A stretch of 64,000 nucleotides of DNA from Gammaproteobacteria bacterium (GTDB lineage: Bacteria; Pseudomonadota; Gammaproteobacteria; Burkholderiales; Nitrosomonadaceae), in contig JAUIIB010000014.1 of NCBI GenBank assembly GCA_030431985.1, positions 1 through 64,000 on the forward strand, in the 5' to 3' direction. Of the stretch, positions 1 through 7,916 are shown piece after piece. Position 1 is the first letter of the stretch, and every line of letters starts with the position of its first letter. The position numbers and the translations under genes were made by a program. The notes under the pieces are model-generated. The model made no database searches. It was given only the letters and a program-made list of their open reading frames with translations, and was not told the origin of the DNA.

Positions 1-64
1 CTGGAAACAGGCGCTGAATAGATTTACAATCGAATTCGAAGACCGTTTGAAGGACTACACTTAA
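1..64 (+). CDS. C-terminal end of a protein truncated by the window edge
   Basis: An open frame enters from the left edge (codons from base 2) and ends in TAA at 62-64, giving about 20 residues rich in charged amino acids and ending in LKDYT. It has no start in the window. Too little is visible to name a family. The call rests only on an open frame that ends just before a short non-coding gap, so it could be chance. Confidence 0.35.
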   Translation, partial: WKQALNRFTIEFEDRLKDYT

Positions 65-120
65 CTCAGACAGTTACACAGAAAACTTTACACTCTCTCA
101 CTACGCAGATTATTCTGACA

Positions 121-444
121 CTACTGATAATGCGCTATTACCCTGATCCTGATAAATTCGGCCCGATTCAATCGTCCGTTACGGTCGATGTCCGATTGTT
201 CGAATAATTCTTCAGATATACCCATTTCTAAAGCTTCCGCTTTATTGAGAAATCCGTTGCAATCACTGTCATATCTTGCAAAAAAACGCCTCTCCGCCCA
301 GGTCATATCAAGATAGTCCGTATAATTTTGTCCCTCTCCATTACCCGAACCATACCCACGGGAATAACCCATGTTAACCATACCAACCGTTAATACCGTC
401 AACACTATCAGTTTGCTCAATAACCTAACAATTATTTGTGTCAT
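121..444 (-). CDS. Exported EF-hand calcium-binding protein
   Basis: A 107-residue protein with an N-terminal hydrophobic segment (about residues 9-27) that looks like a signal peptide or anchor. Two EF-hand loops follow near the C terminus. The first begins DSDCNGFLNKAE and the second DIDRNGRLNRAE, both with the D-x-D-x-N-G spacing and a final acidic residue expected for Ca2+ ligands. The ATG is preceded by a strong GGGGAG ribosome-binding site. The function is probably calcium sensing or buffering in the periplasm. It lies downstream of the subtilase operon on the same strand and may be transcribed with it. Its partner is unknown. Confidence 0.75.
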   Translation of the reverse strand: MTQIIVRLLSKLIVLTVLTVGMVNMGYSRGYGSGNGEGQNYTDYLDMTWAERRFFARYDSDCNGFLNKAEALEMGISEELFEQSDIDRNGRLNRAEFIRIRVIAHYQ

Positions 445-558
445 GGTTTGCTCCCCACCTGTGATAGTGAATCCAATCTAGACTGTACGTTCTCAACACA
501 TCGCCCGCATTTAATTTTGAGATAATATTGTCGTCAATGAGTTCCGGTTATTTTTGAA

Positions 559-1749
559 TCAGCAAGCAGTCATTAATGCACGGCAAATGTTGATAGGTCC
601 GGGACTCTCAAGTATCTGAACAATTTCATCGACTGATACACTGGGATTTTTCTCTTTTAATAGCGCAATACTGCCGCTCACAATCGCTGTGGCGAGTGAG
701 CTGCCCGAGAAAAAATCATATGTATTGCCTGGTGCGGTGGAAAGAATCTCTTTTCCGGGTGCCAACAGGATGTTTTTGTTTTTTATGGGATTGCGTTCAG
801 TCTCAACTTTATCTTCTGAAGATGCTACTGCTATAACATCGGGAAGTAACGCGGGAAAACCGGCTTGATGATTGCGGTCATCCGTTGCGGCAACAAAAAT
901 GATTGCTCGCTTTTGACCCTCACGAATAATGCGAGCGAGCAACCTATCTTGCGGACCCGATAAACTTAAATTGACGATATCGACAGCTTGCAGAATCGCG
1001 AAATCAAGCGCCTTTGCCAGCGACCAGCTGCTGCAAATAGCATAATCGTTGGCTTTAGCCTGATAAAAACATGACTTCAACCCCAGTAACTGCGCATCGG
1101 GCGCTACGCCATAAATACCGATATTGTTATTCGCAATCGCGGCAATAACACCCGCTATAGCGGTACCGTGCCGATCCGAAGTGAACGACTCATCGCCTTT
1201 CTCAACAAAATTTTCCTGTAATGCAACTTGGTTAGCTAAATCGGGATGATCGGTATCGATCCCCGTATCAATAATCGCAACCTTGACACCTTTTCCTGTA
1301 AATTGATGATGAACTTTATCCACCCCAACTTGCTTAACCCCCCGCTGCAATTGAGCGTACCGGTCTGTATATTGCCCAGACTGATTGATAAAGACGGAAT
1401 TGTTCTGCACCGATTCAACACGTGAATCACGTGAAAGCCTGGCAACCAGCTTCGACGCATCAGATTGTTCGGGAATAATAAACACTAGACACTGAATGCC
1501 AAGCGAGTCCAGCGGAAAAGCGCCGCTCTTAGTCAATGGGTAATCATGCAGCAATTCCTGCTCGATTACAGACCAGCGGCTTTTATCGCTTGCTGCGAGG
1601 GTAACCAATATCTGTCGTGCCTTGAACTGCTTCGGCAAACCGGATGCTTGCGCTTTTGCACCGGCCGCCTGTTGACCGTCTGAAAGTGACGATGCACAGG
1701 ACGTCAGTAGTATTGTGATTGTAATGAGTGCAAAAACGATAGCGTTCAT
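559..1749 (-). CDS. Subtilisin-like (S8) serine protease lipoprotein
   Basis: A 396-residue S8-family peptidase. The N terminus is a lipoprotein signal with lipobox LLTSC (Cys18). Residues about 45-122 form a propeptide-like beta/alpha domain. The catalytic domain carries Asp161 (DTGIDTDHPD), His194 (RHGT) and Ser351 (SGSSLATA). The expected oxyanion-hole Asn of the AAGN motif appears replaced by Asp290 (VAATDD), as in proprotein convertase PC2. It is the third gene of a sigma/anti-sigma/protease operon, 12 bp after the anti-sigma gene, with AGGA upstream of the ATG. It is expected to sit on a periplasm-facing membrane leaflet. Its substrate is unknown; the anti-sigma factor is a candidate. 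Confidence 0.85.
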   Translation of the reverse strand: MNAIVFALITITILLTSCASSLSDGQQAAGAKAQASGLPKQFKARQILVTLAASDKSRWSVIEQELLHDYPLTKSGAFPLDSLGIQCLVFIIPEQSDASKLVARLSRDSRVESVQNNSVFINQSGQYTDRYAQLQRGVKQVGVDKVHHQFTGKGVKVAIIDTGIDTDHPDLANQVALQENFVEKGDESFTSDRHGTAIAGVIAAIANNNIGIYGVAPDAQLLGLKSCFYQAKANDYAICSSWSLAKALDFAILQAVDIVNLSLSGPQDRLLARIIREGQKRAIIFVAATDDRNHQAGFPALLPDVIAVASSEDKVETERNPIKNKNILLAPGKEILSTAPGNTYDFFSGSSLATAIVSGSIALLKEKNPSVSVDEIVQILESPGPINICRALMTAC

Positions 1750-1761
1750 GGGTTTATTTTC

Positions 1762-2457
1762 CTAATTGATGATTTCCGCGAAATCAACCTGCTCATTTTG
1801 CCTGAGTGTGCTCAGTATTTCGGCTAGATCAGCATGATCTGAATTCAACTGAATGGTGAATACGCCGAGCGGAGATGGCCCCTCAACCAGGGTTGCAGAG
1901 ATATCTGCCAATAACGAAGACAGTTCACTTAACTGCATCGTTTCTGAGAAAACAATGCGGATATGTGGATTGTCCGTATTTACCGGAAGTCCCTCCGACG
2001 AATAAGTCTGGAAATTTGTTTGGGAAGCGTCGGGAATCCATGCAACAAGGGCAACACTGAGTACCACCACTAAAGCGGACTGGGCAACAACTGTCCAACG
2101 CAAGGCAGCTGGGGCCTCCAGAAATGCACTGAAACCATTTCGCACGGTCTGCCAAATAGACATGGACTTTTCGTTGGCTTGCGCTAACGTTTGCTCACTA
2201 GCGTCAATTTTATTAAAAATCGACTGCAAATGTGCCGGCCCCGGTTGCCAATCGGTTTTAGTTTCCTGATGTTGAATGGCCGCTTCCAGTTTTTGAAGTG
2301 TTGCAATTTCTTGCTGGCATGTTTTACATTGTGCAAGGTGTGCTTTCACACTCTGATACTCAGCGCCGGCTAGTGTACCGTTAACATACAACGGTAGTGA
2401 CATGACAATTTGAACATGCATTTCTTCAGATATCTCAGTTTGTATTGATTTATCCAT
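1762..2457 (-). CDS. Membrane anti-sigma factor with zinc finger and periplasmic domain
   Basis: A 231-residue protein. The N-terminal cytoplasmic part has the zinc-binding anti-sigma signature H40-x3-C44-x2-C47 (zf-HC2 / ZAS type), which typically holds an ECF sigma factor. A single membrane helix spans about residues 121-141. The last 90 residues should be periplasmic and show a beta-alpha-beta-beta-alpha-beta order ending in QVDFAEI, similar to S8 propeptide (I9-like) domains and to the N-terminal region of the neighbouring protease. The gene follows the ECF sigma gene by 15 bp, as expected for a cognate pair. Sensing through the periplasmic domain is inference. Confidence 0.8.
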   Translation of the reverse strand: MDKSIQTEISEEMHVQIVMSLPLYVNGTLAGAEYQSVKAHLAQCKTCQQEIATLQKLEAAIQHQETKTDWQPGPAHLQSIFNKIDASEQTLAQANEKSMSIWQTVRNGFSAFLEAPAALRWTVVAQSALVVVLSVALVAWIPDASQTNFQTYSSEGLPVNTDNPHIRIVFSETMQLSELSSLLADISATLVEGPSPLGVFTIQLNSDHADLAEILSTLRQNEQVDFAEIIN

Positions 2458-2472
2458 CGTATTCAGCTCTTG

Positions 2473-3045
2473 CTATTGATGTGCGTTCAAATGGTTAATG
2501 AGCAGCTTCTTGGCATGATGCACTCTTGTTTTGACTGTATTCACCGGGCAGTCGAGAATTTCGGCGATTTCTGGATAAGTACAGCCTTCAAAAAACACCA
2601 TCTCGATAACCGCCCGATGGGGCACTGACAACGTATCTAGCGCAACGACGATGGAGTGACGCAGCTCGGCATGCTGTGCTAAAAAATCCGGTCTTTCGCA
2701 GTCCTCGATGGTTAGATCCATCTCTTCCTCCTCAAAAGATACGTAGCGATTTTGCGATGCGCGATCACGCGCCAAAATTTTCAAGGCTTTTTTATAGGCT
2801 ATGCCAAATACCCAGGTAGATACTTTTGAGGAAGGTGTATAACGTGCTGCATTCTGCCAGACGACCAGCATCACATCCCCCACCGCCTCTTCGACATAAT
2901 CCTGTTGCCTTAAAAGCTTAAATAGAAATTTTGCCAATCTAGGGCTAAACGCATAGTAAAACTGCTCAAATGCATTTCGATCGTGCTGCGCTATTTTTTT
3001 TATGTATCCATAGAGCTGGTCATTCTCATGGTTATCTCGTTGCAT
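2473..3045 (-). CDS. ECF-type RNA polymerase sigma factor
   Basis: A 190-residue sigma-70 family protein with region 2 (FEQFYYAFSPRLAKFLFKLL through VSTWVFGIAYKKAL) and region 4 (helix-turn-helix around YPEIAEILDCPVNTVKTRVHHAKK). There is no region 1 or 3, so it is an ECF factor. The frame is open 29 codons further upstream from a TTG at 3132, but the ATG at 3045 fits the usual ECF length, so I prefer it. It is the first gene of an operon with the anti-sigma factor and the subtilase. It probably activates its own operon and perhaps the divergent RTX gene. No clear ECF -35/-10 pair was assigned. Confidence 0.85.
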   Translation of the reverse strand: MQRDNHENDQLYGYIKKIAQHDRNAFEQFYYAFSPRLAKFLFKLLRQQDYVEEAVGDVMLVVWQNAARYTPSSKVSTWVFGIAYKKALKILARDRASQNRYVSFEEEEMDLTIEDCERPDFLAQHAELRHSIVVALDTLSVPHRAVIEMVFFEGCTYPEIAEILDCPVNTVKTRVHHAKKLLINHLNAHQ

Positions 3046-3188
3046 CGTGTATGCCGACTCAGTGAGCTCAATCAAGCTTTCCCAAACACCAGTTTTAAAG
3101 TCTAACACAGTCACTTTACCCACTCTATCCAATACCTAATTCATTGAGTCAAATTGATCGTTTGTCTGTAGTTTTCTCTGAACCGGAC

Positions 3189-3224
3189 AATGGTTCAAAA
3201 AACTTTTAATTTTTTTGAACCATT
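3189..3224. promoter_or_regulatory. Perfect 14-bp inverted repeat between sigma gene and RTX gene
   Basis: AATGGTTCAAAAAA is followed after 8 bases by its exact reverse complement. It lies in the divergent region between the ECF sigma gene and the RTX-like gene, about 90 bp upstream of the latter's ATG. It could be an operator or an intrinsic hairpin. Both arms contain GAACC, reminiscent of ECF -35 elements, but that link is speculative. Confidence 0.5.
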
Positions 3225-3312
3225 CTTCGTCCACAGAGAAATCACTGATGTATCACGCGAAACACGTTTCAAAATACAAAACCTTAAAATCACGATCCAT
3301 GGAGATTTAACT

Positions 3313-4299
3313 ATGAAAATCAGAAATATTTTAATTGCCGCCGCGACATCTACAATCTGCACCGGCGTTTTTGCCGACACACCACAATATGACATTAGCA
3401 GCCGCTCATTGATGCTTCCTAAAGTCAATGTCACCACTCGAATCTTTGGCGAACCGTCTGCGTTAGGTGTTTTCAAAGCCGATCTTGAATTTCAACCCGG
3501 AATAAATGGCTTTGTCATTAAAAGTGTAGAACAGCTAGACGACGGATCGAATAAGATCTTAATCGGTAACGACGCCAATTCAATAGAAAATCAGTTGGTA
3601 CAACCACAGGACGACGCTCTGGCAGGCGGTGGCCGCAATCAAAGCCTGAATTTTGGTGATGTGCTGGAAGGGGGGTTCGGAGATGATATTCTCATTGGCG
3701 GACTGGGTATCGATGTGTTACTCGGTGGCGGGGGCGACGATGTCATTATCGGCGGCACCGAAGATTTCAACCCTGAGAATCGTGATCGCGCATTTGGCAA
3801 TAGTGGTAACGATACCTTTATCTGGGCACCAGGAGATGGCAGTGATTTCTTTGATGGCGGCGCCGGGGACCAGGATGTACTGATCTTTGGTCTGATAGGA
3901 GAAAACGGAGATAATGCACCCGTATTTGGCGTACAGCAGGACCAAAATTTTGATGGCATCTACATCAATGCCATGACAGGCCTGCCCATGGTCGATGTTA
4001 CAAATTCTCCGGGATTTTGTACTATTTTGGATAAATCTGCGTATGCCAGCGAGCTGGACACGCTTAACCTGGACCATCTGATTCGTTTTTCAATTCGCGG
4101 AATAGCCGATACTTTTGATACGGGGGAACAAGATGAGGATAACGGCTTACGGGTCACGCTCCATGTAAAAAACGTTGAATACGTCGTCTGTACTGCCCGG
4201 GAAGGCGGCGCCATAGAGGTTTGGGATATATCAGTCACACCGGCCATACCGGCACTGATAACTGACTTGCCTGCAAAAGTTCAAAGTATGATCCAGTAA
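3313..4299 (+). CDS. Secreted RTX-like calcium-binding repeat protein
   Basis: A 328-residue protein. The ATG at 3313 is preceded by GGAG and starts a clear Sec signal peptide (cleavage after GVFA, about residue 21). The frame stays open further upstream, but those codons lack a start with this support. The centre (about residues 117-150) has glycine/aspartate nonapeptide-like repeats (GGFGDDILIGG, GGGGDDVIIGG), the signature of RTX beta-rolls that bind Ca2+. The C-terminal part has two cysteines and no recognised domain. An N-terminal signal with RTX repeats is unusual, since classic RTX proteins use a C-terminal type I secretion signal. Divergent from the ECF sigma operon, so possibly a target of that sigma factor (inference). 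Confidence 0.7.
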   Translation: MKIRNILIAAATSTICTGVFADTPQYDISSRSLMLPKVNVTTRIFGEPSALGVFKADLEFQPGINGFVIKSVEQLDDGSNKILIGNDANSIENQLVQPQDDALAGGGRNQSLNFGDVLEGGFGDDILIGGLGIDVLLGGGGDDVIIGGTEDFNPENRDRAFGNSGNDTFIWAPGDGSDFFDGGAGDQDVLIFGLIGENGDNAPVFGVQQDQNFDGIYINAMTGLPMVDVTNSPGFCTILDKSAYASELDTLNLDHLIRFSIRGIADTFDTGEQDEDNGLRVTLHVKNVEYVVCTAREGGAIEVWDISVTPAIPALITDLPAKVQSMIQ

Positions 4300-4333
4300 G
4301 TTGCAACGATTAAAGACCTGTTAAAATAAGTAC

Positions 4334-4381
4334 GGATTTTTGGCTGTGCTTCAAATATGCTTAATCCACAGTCAAAAATCC
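4334..4381 (+). terminator. 15-bp inverted repeat, probable terminator hairpin
   Basis: GGATTTTTGGCTGTG pairs with CACAGTCAAAAATCC across an 18-base loop with one mismatch, 34 bp after the RTX gene's stop codon. No strong T tract follows, so termination is probable rather than certain. Confidence 0.45.
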
Positions 4382-4504
4382 CACGCTTTCTCTCGACACG
4401 CCGAACTTATCAAAATGTTCGCACAAGAATTTCAATACTGCGAAATGAAAAATTGGTTGTTGTAAGAACCGCACCTGTTCTACCAAAACCACTTGGCTGT
4501 TGCA
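4361..4504 (-). pseudogene. Short open remnant of unknown coding origin
   Basis: A 47-codon open stretch on the minus strand, without a start codon, runs into TAA inside the hairpin at 4334-4381. Its residue mix (for example FHFAVLKFLCEHFDKFGVS) looks protein-like rather than random. It could be the tail of a decayed gene. I do not recognise the family, and the stretch may be chance. The rest of 4300-4769 holds only the hairpin and a Fur-like palindrome. Confidence 0.2.
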
Positions 4505-4655
4505 CTATCCATACAGCTTAAATGCTTCCGACTCTTTCTTATAAGACATCAATACAAGCATATATAAGATGCACATGAAGTCTTGAAAAATAATCGTATT
4601 CTAGTTATTACGGGCTGTCGACATATTTTACAAGTGACCATGACGTCAGTACTGA

Positions 4656-4674
4656 ATAATGATTTAATCATTAT
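4656..4674. promoter_or_regulatory. Fur-box-like perfect palindrome
   Basis: ATAATGAT and ATCATTAT form a perfect palindrome separated by TTA. The half-sites match the classic Fur consensus, but the centre has 3 bp instead of 1. It lies about 95 bp upstream of the PEP-CTERM gene at 4770 and may put that gene under iron control. Confidence 0.45.
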
Positions 4675-4769
4675 CAATCAATATCTTATATATCACAATA
4701 TAATTGGCATGGTTATTGCTTGGCTATTGTATGTTTATTGAATCATAGTTTAAAAGGTGTAAATAAAGA

Positions 4770-5381
4770 ATGAGAAATATAATAATTAGCGCATTAGTTG
4801 CATATTTTTGCATAGGTACAGCACAGGCTGAGATCATAGCCAAATACCAAGTCGGTAACTATAACTTTGGCAATGCTGCACATGGCCTCTATACCTTTGG
4901 TGATTATAGCCCGCAAACTTTCACCATCGATGCATTGTTTACCGTTTTTGATAACAACGGCCACATTACCGCTACACTGGATGGCACCCTAACCAACCCC
5001 AACCATAGCGGCACAATAAATCTCGATTTTGACGATTGGCGCGACAACTACAACTATAAAGTCGAAGGTGGCGCAAATAATGGCGGTATTAATGCCGATT
5101 TTTTTGTTGATATATCAGGGATAATTAATATCGACAATACGCAATTTACAATTACAAATTGCAGTCAATGTGGCTATGCTTTTCAATACGGCCTTGGCGC
5201 AAACGCTAAAAATCCAAACGAACTGGGTGCGTCTGCATGGGTACAACATGCAGGACAATCCGGCACTCAGCACTGGGACTTGAATCTTGGTTTTACGGCT
5301 GTTCCTGAACCCGGTATCTTGATGTTAATGTCTTTGGGCTTGATCGGTTTCGCATTAACCCGCCGCAAGCAGCAGCTGTAA
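4770..5381 (+). CDS. PEP-CTERM sorted surface protein
   Basis: A 203-residue exported protein with a signal peptide (cleavage near GTAQA, residue 20) and a C-terminal PEP-CTERM signal: VPEPG, a hydrophobic helix (ILMLMSLGLIGFAL), then an RRK basic tail. Such proteins are cut and anchored by exosortase, and are usually linked to exopolysaccharide or the cell surface. No exosortase gene is in this window. The body is rich in Asn, Gly, Tyr and Thr, has one CxxC (CSQC), and has no known domain. A Fur-like palindrome lies upstream. It shares the PEP-CTERM end VPEPGILML with the protein at 17680-18450. Confidence 0.85.
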   Translation: MRNIIISALVAYFCIGTAQAEIIAKYQVGNYNFGNAAHGLYTFGDYSPQTFTIDALFTVFDNNGHITATLDGTLTNPNHSGTINLDFDDWRDNYNYKVEGGANNGGINADFFVDISGIINIDNTQFTITNCSQCGYAFQYGLGANAKNPNELGASAWVQHAGQSGTQHWDLNLGFTAVPEPGILMLMSLGLIGFALTRRKQQL

Positions 5382-5526
5382 CACGTTCTTGTCGTGAAGT
5401 TGGGTATGCGTTCACAGAAGCACTATGAATAGTGACAACTCGAAACAAATACAGATAATCGCATTGATGTCTGGGTACCTACAGATTTAGTAGAAGAGGC
5501 ACCCACCGGCATTGACGCGCAAGCTA

Positions 5527-6387
5527 TCAATCATTTGACTTTACCGTCAAACCGAGCGCTTTGATGCTGTTACAAAACCGATCAAACCACACTTCATCCA
5601 CACGTGTTAGCTGTTTTGCTTCGGGCTGATGGGATTGACGTGCAATGCCATAAACCAATACGCCTTTGAGCGGCACATGCTGACGTAACAGGTTTTCGAC
5701 AAACTGTAGATAGGCTCTGGTTTCATTCTCTGTAGGCGGCCTACCGTTGATACTAAAGACACAGGTTTGCAACCAGGTTGGGCATAACGATGCGGCAAGG
5801 CGAATATGTTCGTGTGTTTGTTTCAGGCTCATGCGTGTATTATTTGTACGCAACCGCCCATCGCGTGTCGCGCTGTCGAGTTTAAACCAGACCTCACCGT
5901 TCATGGCGGCCATCCGTTTTAACCCGGCTTGCAAATGGGGTCGGTTTAGCAGGCTGCCGTTGGTAATTAACACCAGCTTTAAGTGATCCGGCAACGGGAA
6001 GTCATTTTTGACATAACCGATCAACTCGATCACCTGCTCGAACTCCTTGGCGCTGGTCGGTTCGCCATTGCCCGAAAGTGCGATATCCTGAATTACGCGT
6101 GCTTCCGATGGCACCTGCTGCTGCATGAAATCGCCATGTGTCAATTCATGCATAAATCCGCGCAACTCCTGCTCCAGCTTTATCAGATCGATAGGTGGTG
6201 CCGCACCGCGCTTGAGATCAGGCACCTGACAATAAATACAACGCCAGTTGCAGGCATTATTCGGATTGAGATTAATGCCGATGGAAACACCGCCTGCACG
6301 GCGGGAAACAACCGGGTAAACATAGGTCAAACCCGCCACATCGCGACTGTGATCAGTTGTTTTCAATAAATCGGGCGCTTGCTGCAA
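5527..6387 (-). CDS. Radical SAM protein of the wyosine-synthase-like (COG0731) group
   Basis: A 286-residue protein with the radical SAM cluster motif CNWRCIYC (C-x3-C-x2-C, about residues 47-54) preceded by SRRAGGVSIGINLNPNNA. This opening resembles the COG0731 group related to wyosine-base enzymes, though bacteria do not make wyosine and the substrate is unknown. A GEPT motif (SGNGEPTSA) typical of radical SAM barrels follows. The only reasonable start is a TTG at 6387 with AGG upstream. It is divergent from queD with a gap of about 45 bp, so a role in tRNA or pterin chemistry is possible but unproven; it does not look like QueE. Confidence 0.75.
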   Translation of the reverse strand: MQQAPDLLKTTDHSRDVAGLTYVYPVVSRRAGGVSIGINLNPNNACNWRCIYCQVPDLKRGAAPPIDLIKLEQELRGFMHELTHGDFMQQQVPSEARVIQDIALSGNGEPTSAKEFEQVIELIGYVKNDFPLPDHLKLVLITNGSLLNRPHLQAGLKRMAAMNGEVWFKLDSATRDGRLRTNNTRMSLKQTHEHIRLAASLCPTWLQTCVFSINGRPPTENETRAYLQFVENLLRQHVPLKGVLVYGIARQSHQPEAKQLTRVDEVWFDRFCNSIKALGLTVKSND

Positions 6388-6432
6388 TGATACAATCCTG
6401 CCAAAATGATTTGTAATGTTAAAATTGTCCGT

Positions 6433-6882
6433 ATGTTAATCACACGTAAGCTTGAATTCGATGCCGGCCACCGTATATCAACGCATAATAGTCAATGCCG
6501 TCACCTACATGGACACCGTTATGTGATTGAAATTTCACTTTCAGGTCATATTATCTCTGAGAAAGGTGATGCGCAACAAGGGATGGTTATGGATTTTTCC
6601 GAAGTCAAACGGATTGCCAAACAGGCTCTAGTCGATAAATGGGACCATGCTTTTCTAGTGTACTCCGGCGATACGCCCGTCATGCAGTTCCTGCAGTCAC
6701 TGGAAGACCACAAAACTGTTGTGCTTGACGTGCAACCGACTGCAGAGAACCTCGCTATTATTGCATTCGGTATTCTGAATACAGCTTATCAGGACAACTA
6801 CGGCAATCATCTACAACTGGAACATGTGCGTTTGTATGAAACCCCAAACTGCTGGGCGGACGCCACCCGTGCTGTGCTCTAA
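6433..6882 (+). CDS. queD: 6-carboxy-5,6,7,8-tetrahydropterin synthase (QueD)
   Basis: A 149-residue member of the 6-pyruvoyl-tetrahydropterin synthase family. It makes 6-carboxytetrahydropterin from dihydroneopterin triphosphate in queuosine biosynthesis. Visible landmarks are FDAGHRI (first Zn His), CRHLHGHRY (catalytic Cys and two Zn His), WDHAFLV, PTAENLA and YETPNCWA. The start is uncertain: ATG at 6433 gives the family's typical N terminus (MLITRKLEFDAGHR), while an in-frame ATG at 6406 adds nine residues. It is followed 34 bp later by tatD on the same strand. Confidence 0.85.
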   Translation: MLITRKLEFDAGHRISTHNSQCRHLHGHRYVIEISLSGHIISEKGDAQQGMVMDFSEVKRIAKQALVDKWDHAFLVYSGDTPVMQFLQSLEDHKTVVLDVQPTAENLAIIAFGILNTAYQDNYGNHLQLEHVRLYETPNCWADATRAVL

Positions 6883-6916
6883 ATCAACATACTTCAATTC
6901 TATTCATTAAAAGCCT

Positions 6917-7702
6917 ATGTTTATCGATTCACATTGTCATCTGGATTTTCCCGATCTTGCCAGCAATCTGGATGAATTGCTACATAAAATGAGCGAGCAT
7001 CGGGTTACCCATGCGTTATGCGTCAGCGTCAATCTGGAAGATTTTCCGCGCGTTTTGGCTTTGGCCGAAAACCATGACAATCTGTTTGCTTCGGTCGGCG
7101 TGCATCCGGATTACGAAAATCTGCAGGAACCCGACGCCAGTCAGCTGGTGCAACTCGCCGATCACCCCAAGGTCATCGCGATCGGCGAAACCGGACTTGA
7201 CTATTATCGCCTGGAAGGCGACCTGGAATGGCAACGCGAACGTTTCCGGCAACATATCCGTGCCGCAAAACAATGCGGTAAACCGCTCATCATTCACACC
7301 CGTTCTGCTGCAGATGATACATTGCGCATCATGCGTGAAGAAGGCGCCGACCAGATTGGCGGCGTTATGCACTGTTTTACGGAAAGCTGGGAGGTTGCTC
7401 AGCAAGCCATCGATATGAACTTCTATATTTCCTTTTCGGGAATTGTTACCTTTAAAAATGCTACCGCGCTCAAGGATGTCGCCAAAAAAACACCGCTTGA
7501 ACGGATGTTAATTGAAACCGACTCACCCTATCTCGCACCTGTACCGCACCGTGGCAAACTGAATCAACCGGCATTTGTCAGCCATGTTGCTGAAGAAATC
7601 GCCAGACTGCGCACAGCAGATCTTGATGAAATCGCCGCAACCACGACGCGCAATTTTTTTAGATTATTCAAATCGGCCATAGCGCACACTACTGCCCCAT
7701 AA
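6917..7702 (+). CDS. TatD-family metal-dependent hydrolase (DNase)
   Basis: A 261-residue TIM-barrel metallohydrolase of the TatD/YcfH/YabD group. The metal-binding motif FIDSHCHLDFP (HxH) opens the protein, followed by IGETGLDYY, PLIIHTRSA, GGVMHCFTES and the terminal metal-ligand motif IETDSPYLAP. The length matches the family. These enzymes act as Mg2+-dependent DNases or D-aminoacyl-tRNA deacylases. It lies downstream of queD, probably co-transcribed. E. coli has several paralogues, so I do not assign a symbol. Confidence 0.9.
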   Translation: MFIDSHCHLDFPDLASNLDELLHKMSEHRVTHALCVSVNLEDFPRVLALAENHDNLFASVGVHPDYENLQEPDASQLVQLADHPKVIAIGETGLDYYRLEGDLEWQRERFRQHIRAAKQCGKPLIIHTRSAADDTLRIMREEGADQIGGVMHCFTESWEVAQQAIDMNFYISFSGIVTFKNATALKDVAKKTPLERMLIETDSPYLAPVPHRGKLNQPAFVSHVAEEIARLRTADLDEIAATTTRNFFRLFKSAIAHTTAP

Positions 7703-7727
7703 TGAAATAGCAAAAATTATAAAAAAA

Positions 7728-7762
7728 CAGCCATAAACAGTAGTGGGCATTGTTTATGGCTG
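7728..7762. terminator. Perfect 12-bp hairpin after tatD
   Basis: CAGCCATAAACA and TGTTTATGGCTG are exact reverse complements around an 11-base loop, 25 bp after tatD. Seven A residues precede the stem, so it resembles an intrinsic terminator best on the minus strand. It may act in both directions. Confidence 0.6.
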
Positions 7763-7916
7763 ATCAGGAAAGAGGGAAAATGAATCTAGCCACTATAAGA
7801 TTTACCATCTAGACAGTAAATCTTTGTGACTAGGTCAAAACGATACGCCGAAACATCAGCTTATACTGTGGTTTTAGTCACACGGAAATTTATTTTTGCA
7901 CTTACTGGAGAAATCG

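Noticed and set aside
3045-3132. TTG start for the ECF sigma gene at 3132
   Set aside because: It adds 29 residues not typical of ECF factors; the ATG at 3045 gives normal length.
5425-5570. Open plus-strand stretch between the first PEP-CTERM gene and the radical SAM gene
   Set aside because: About 45 codons without a start, overlapping the radical SAM 3' end, and no recognisable family.
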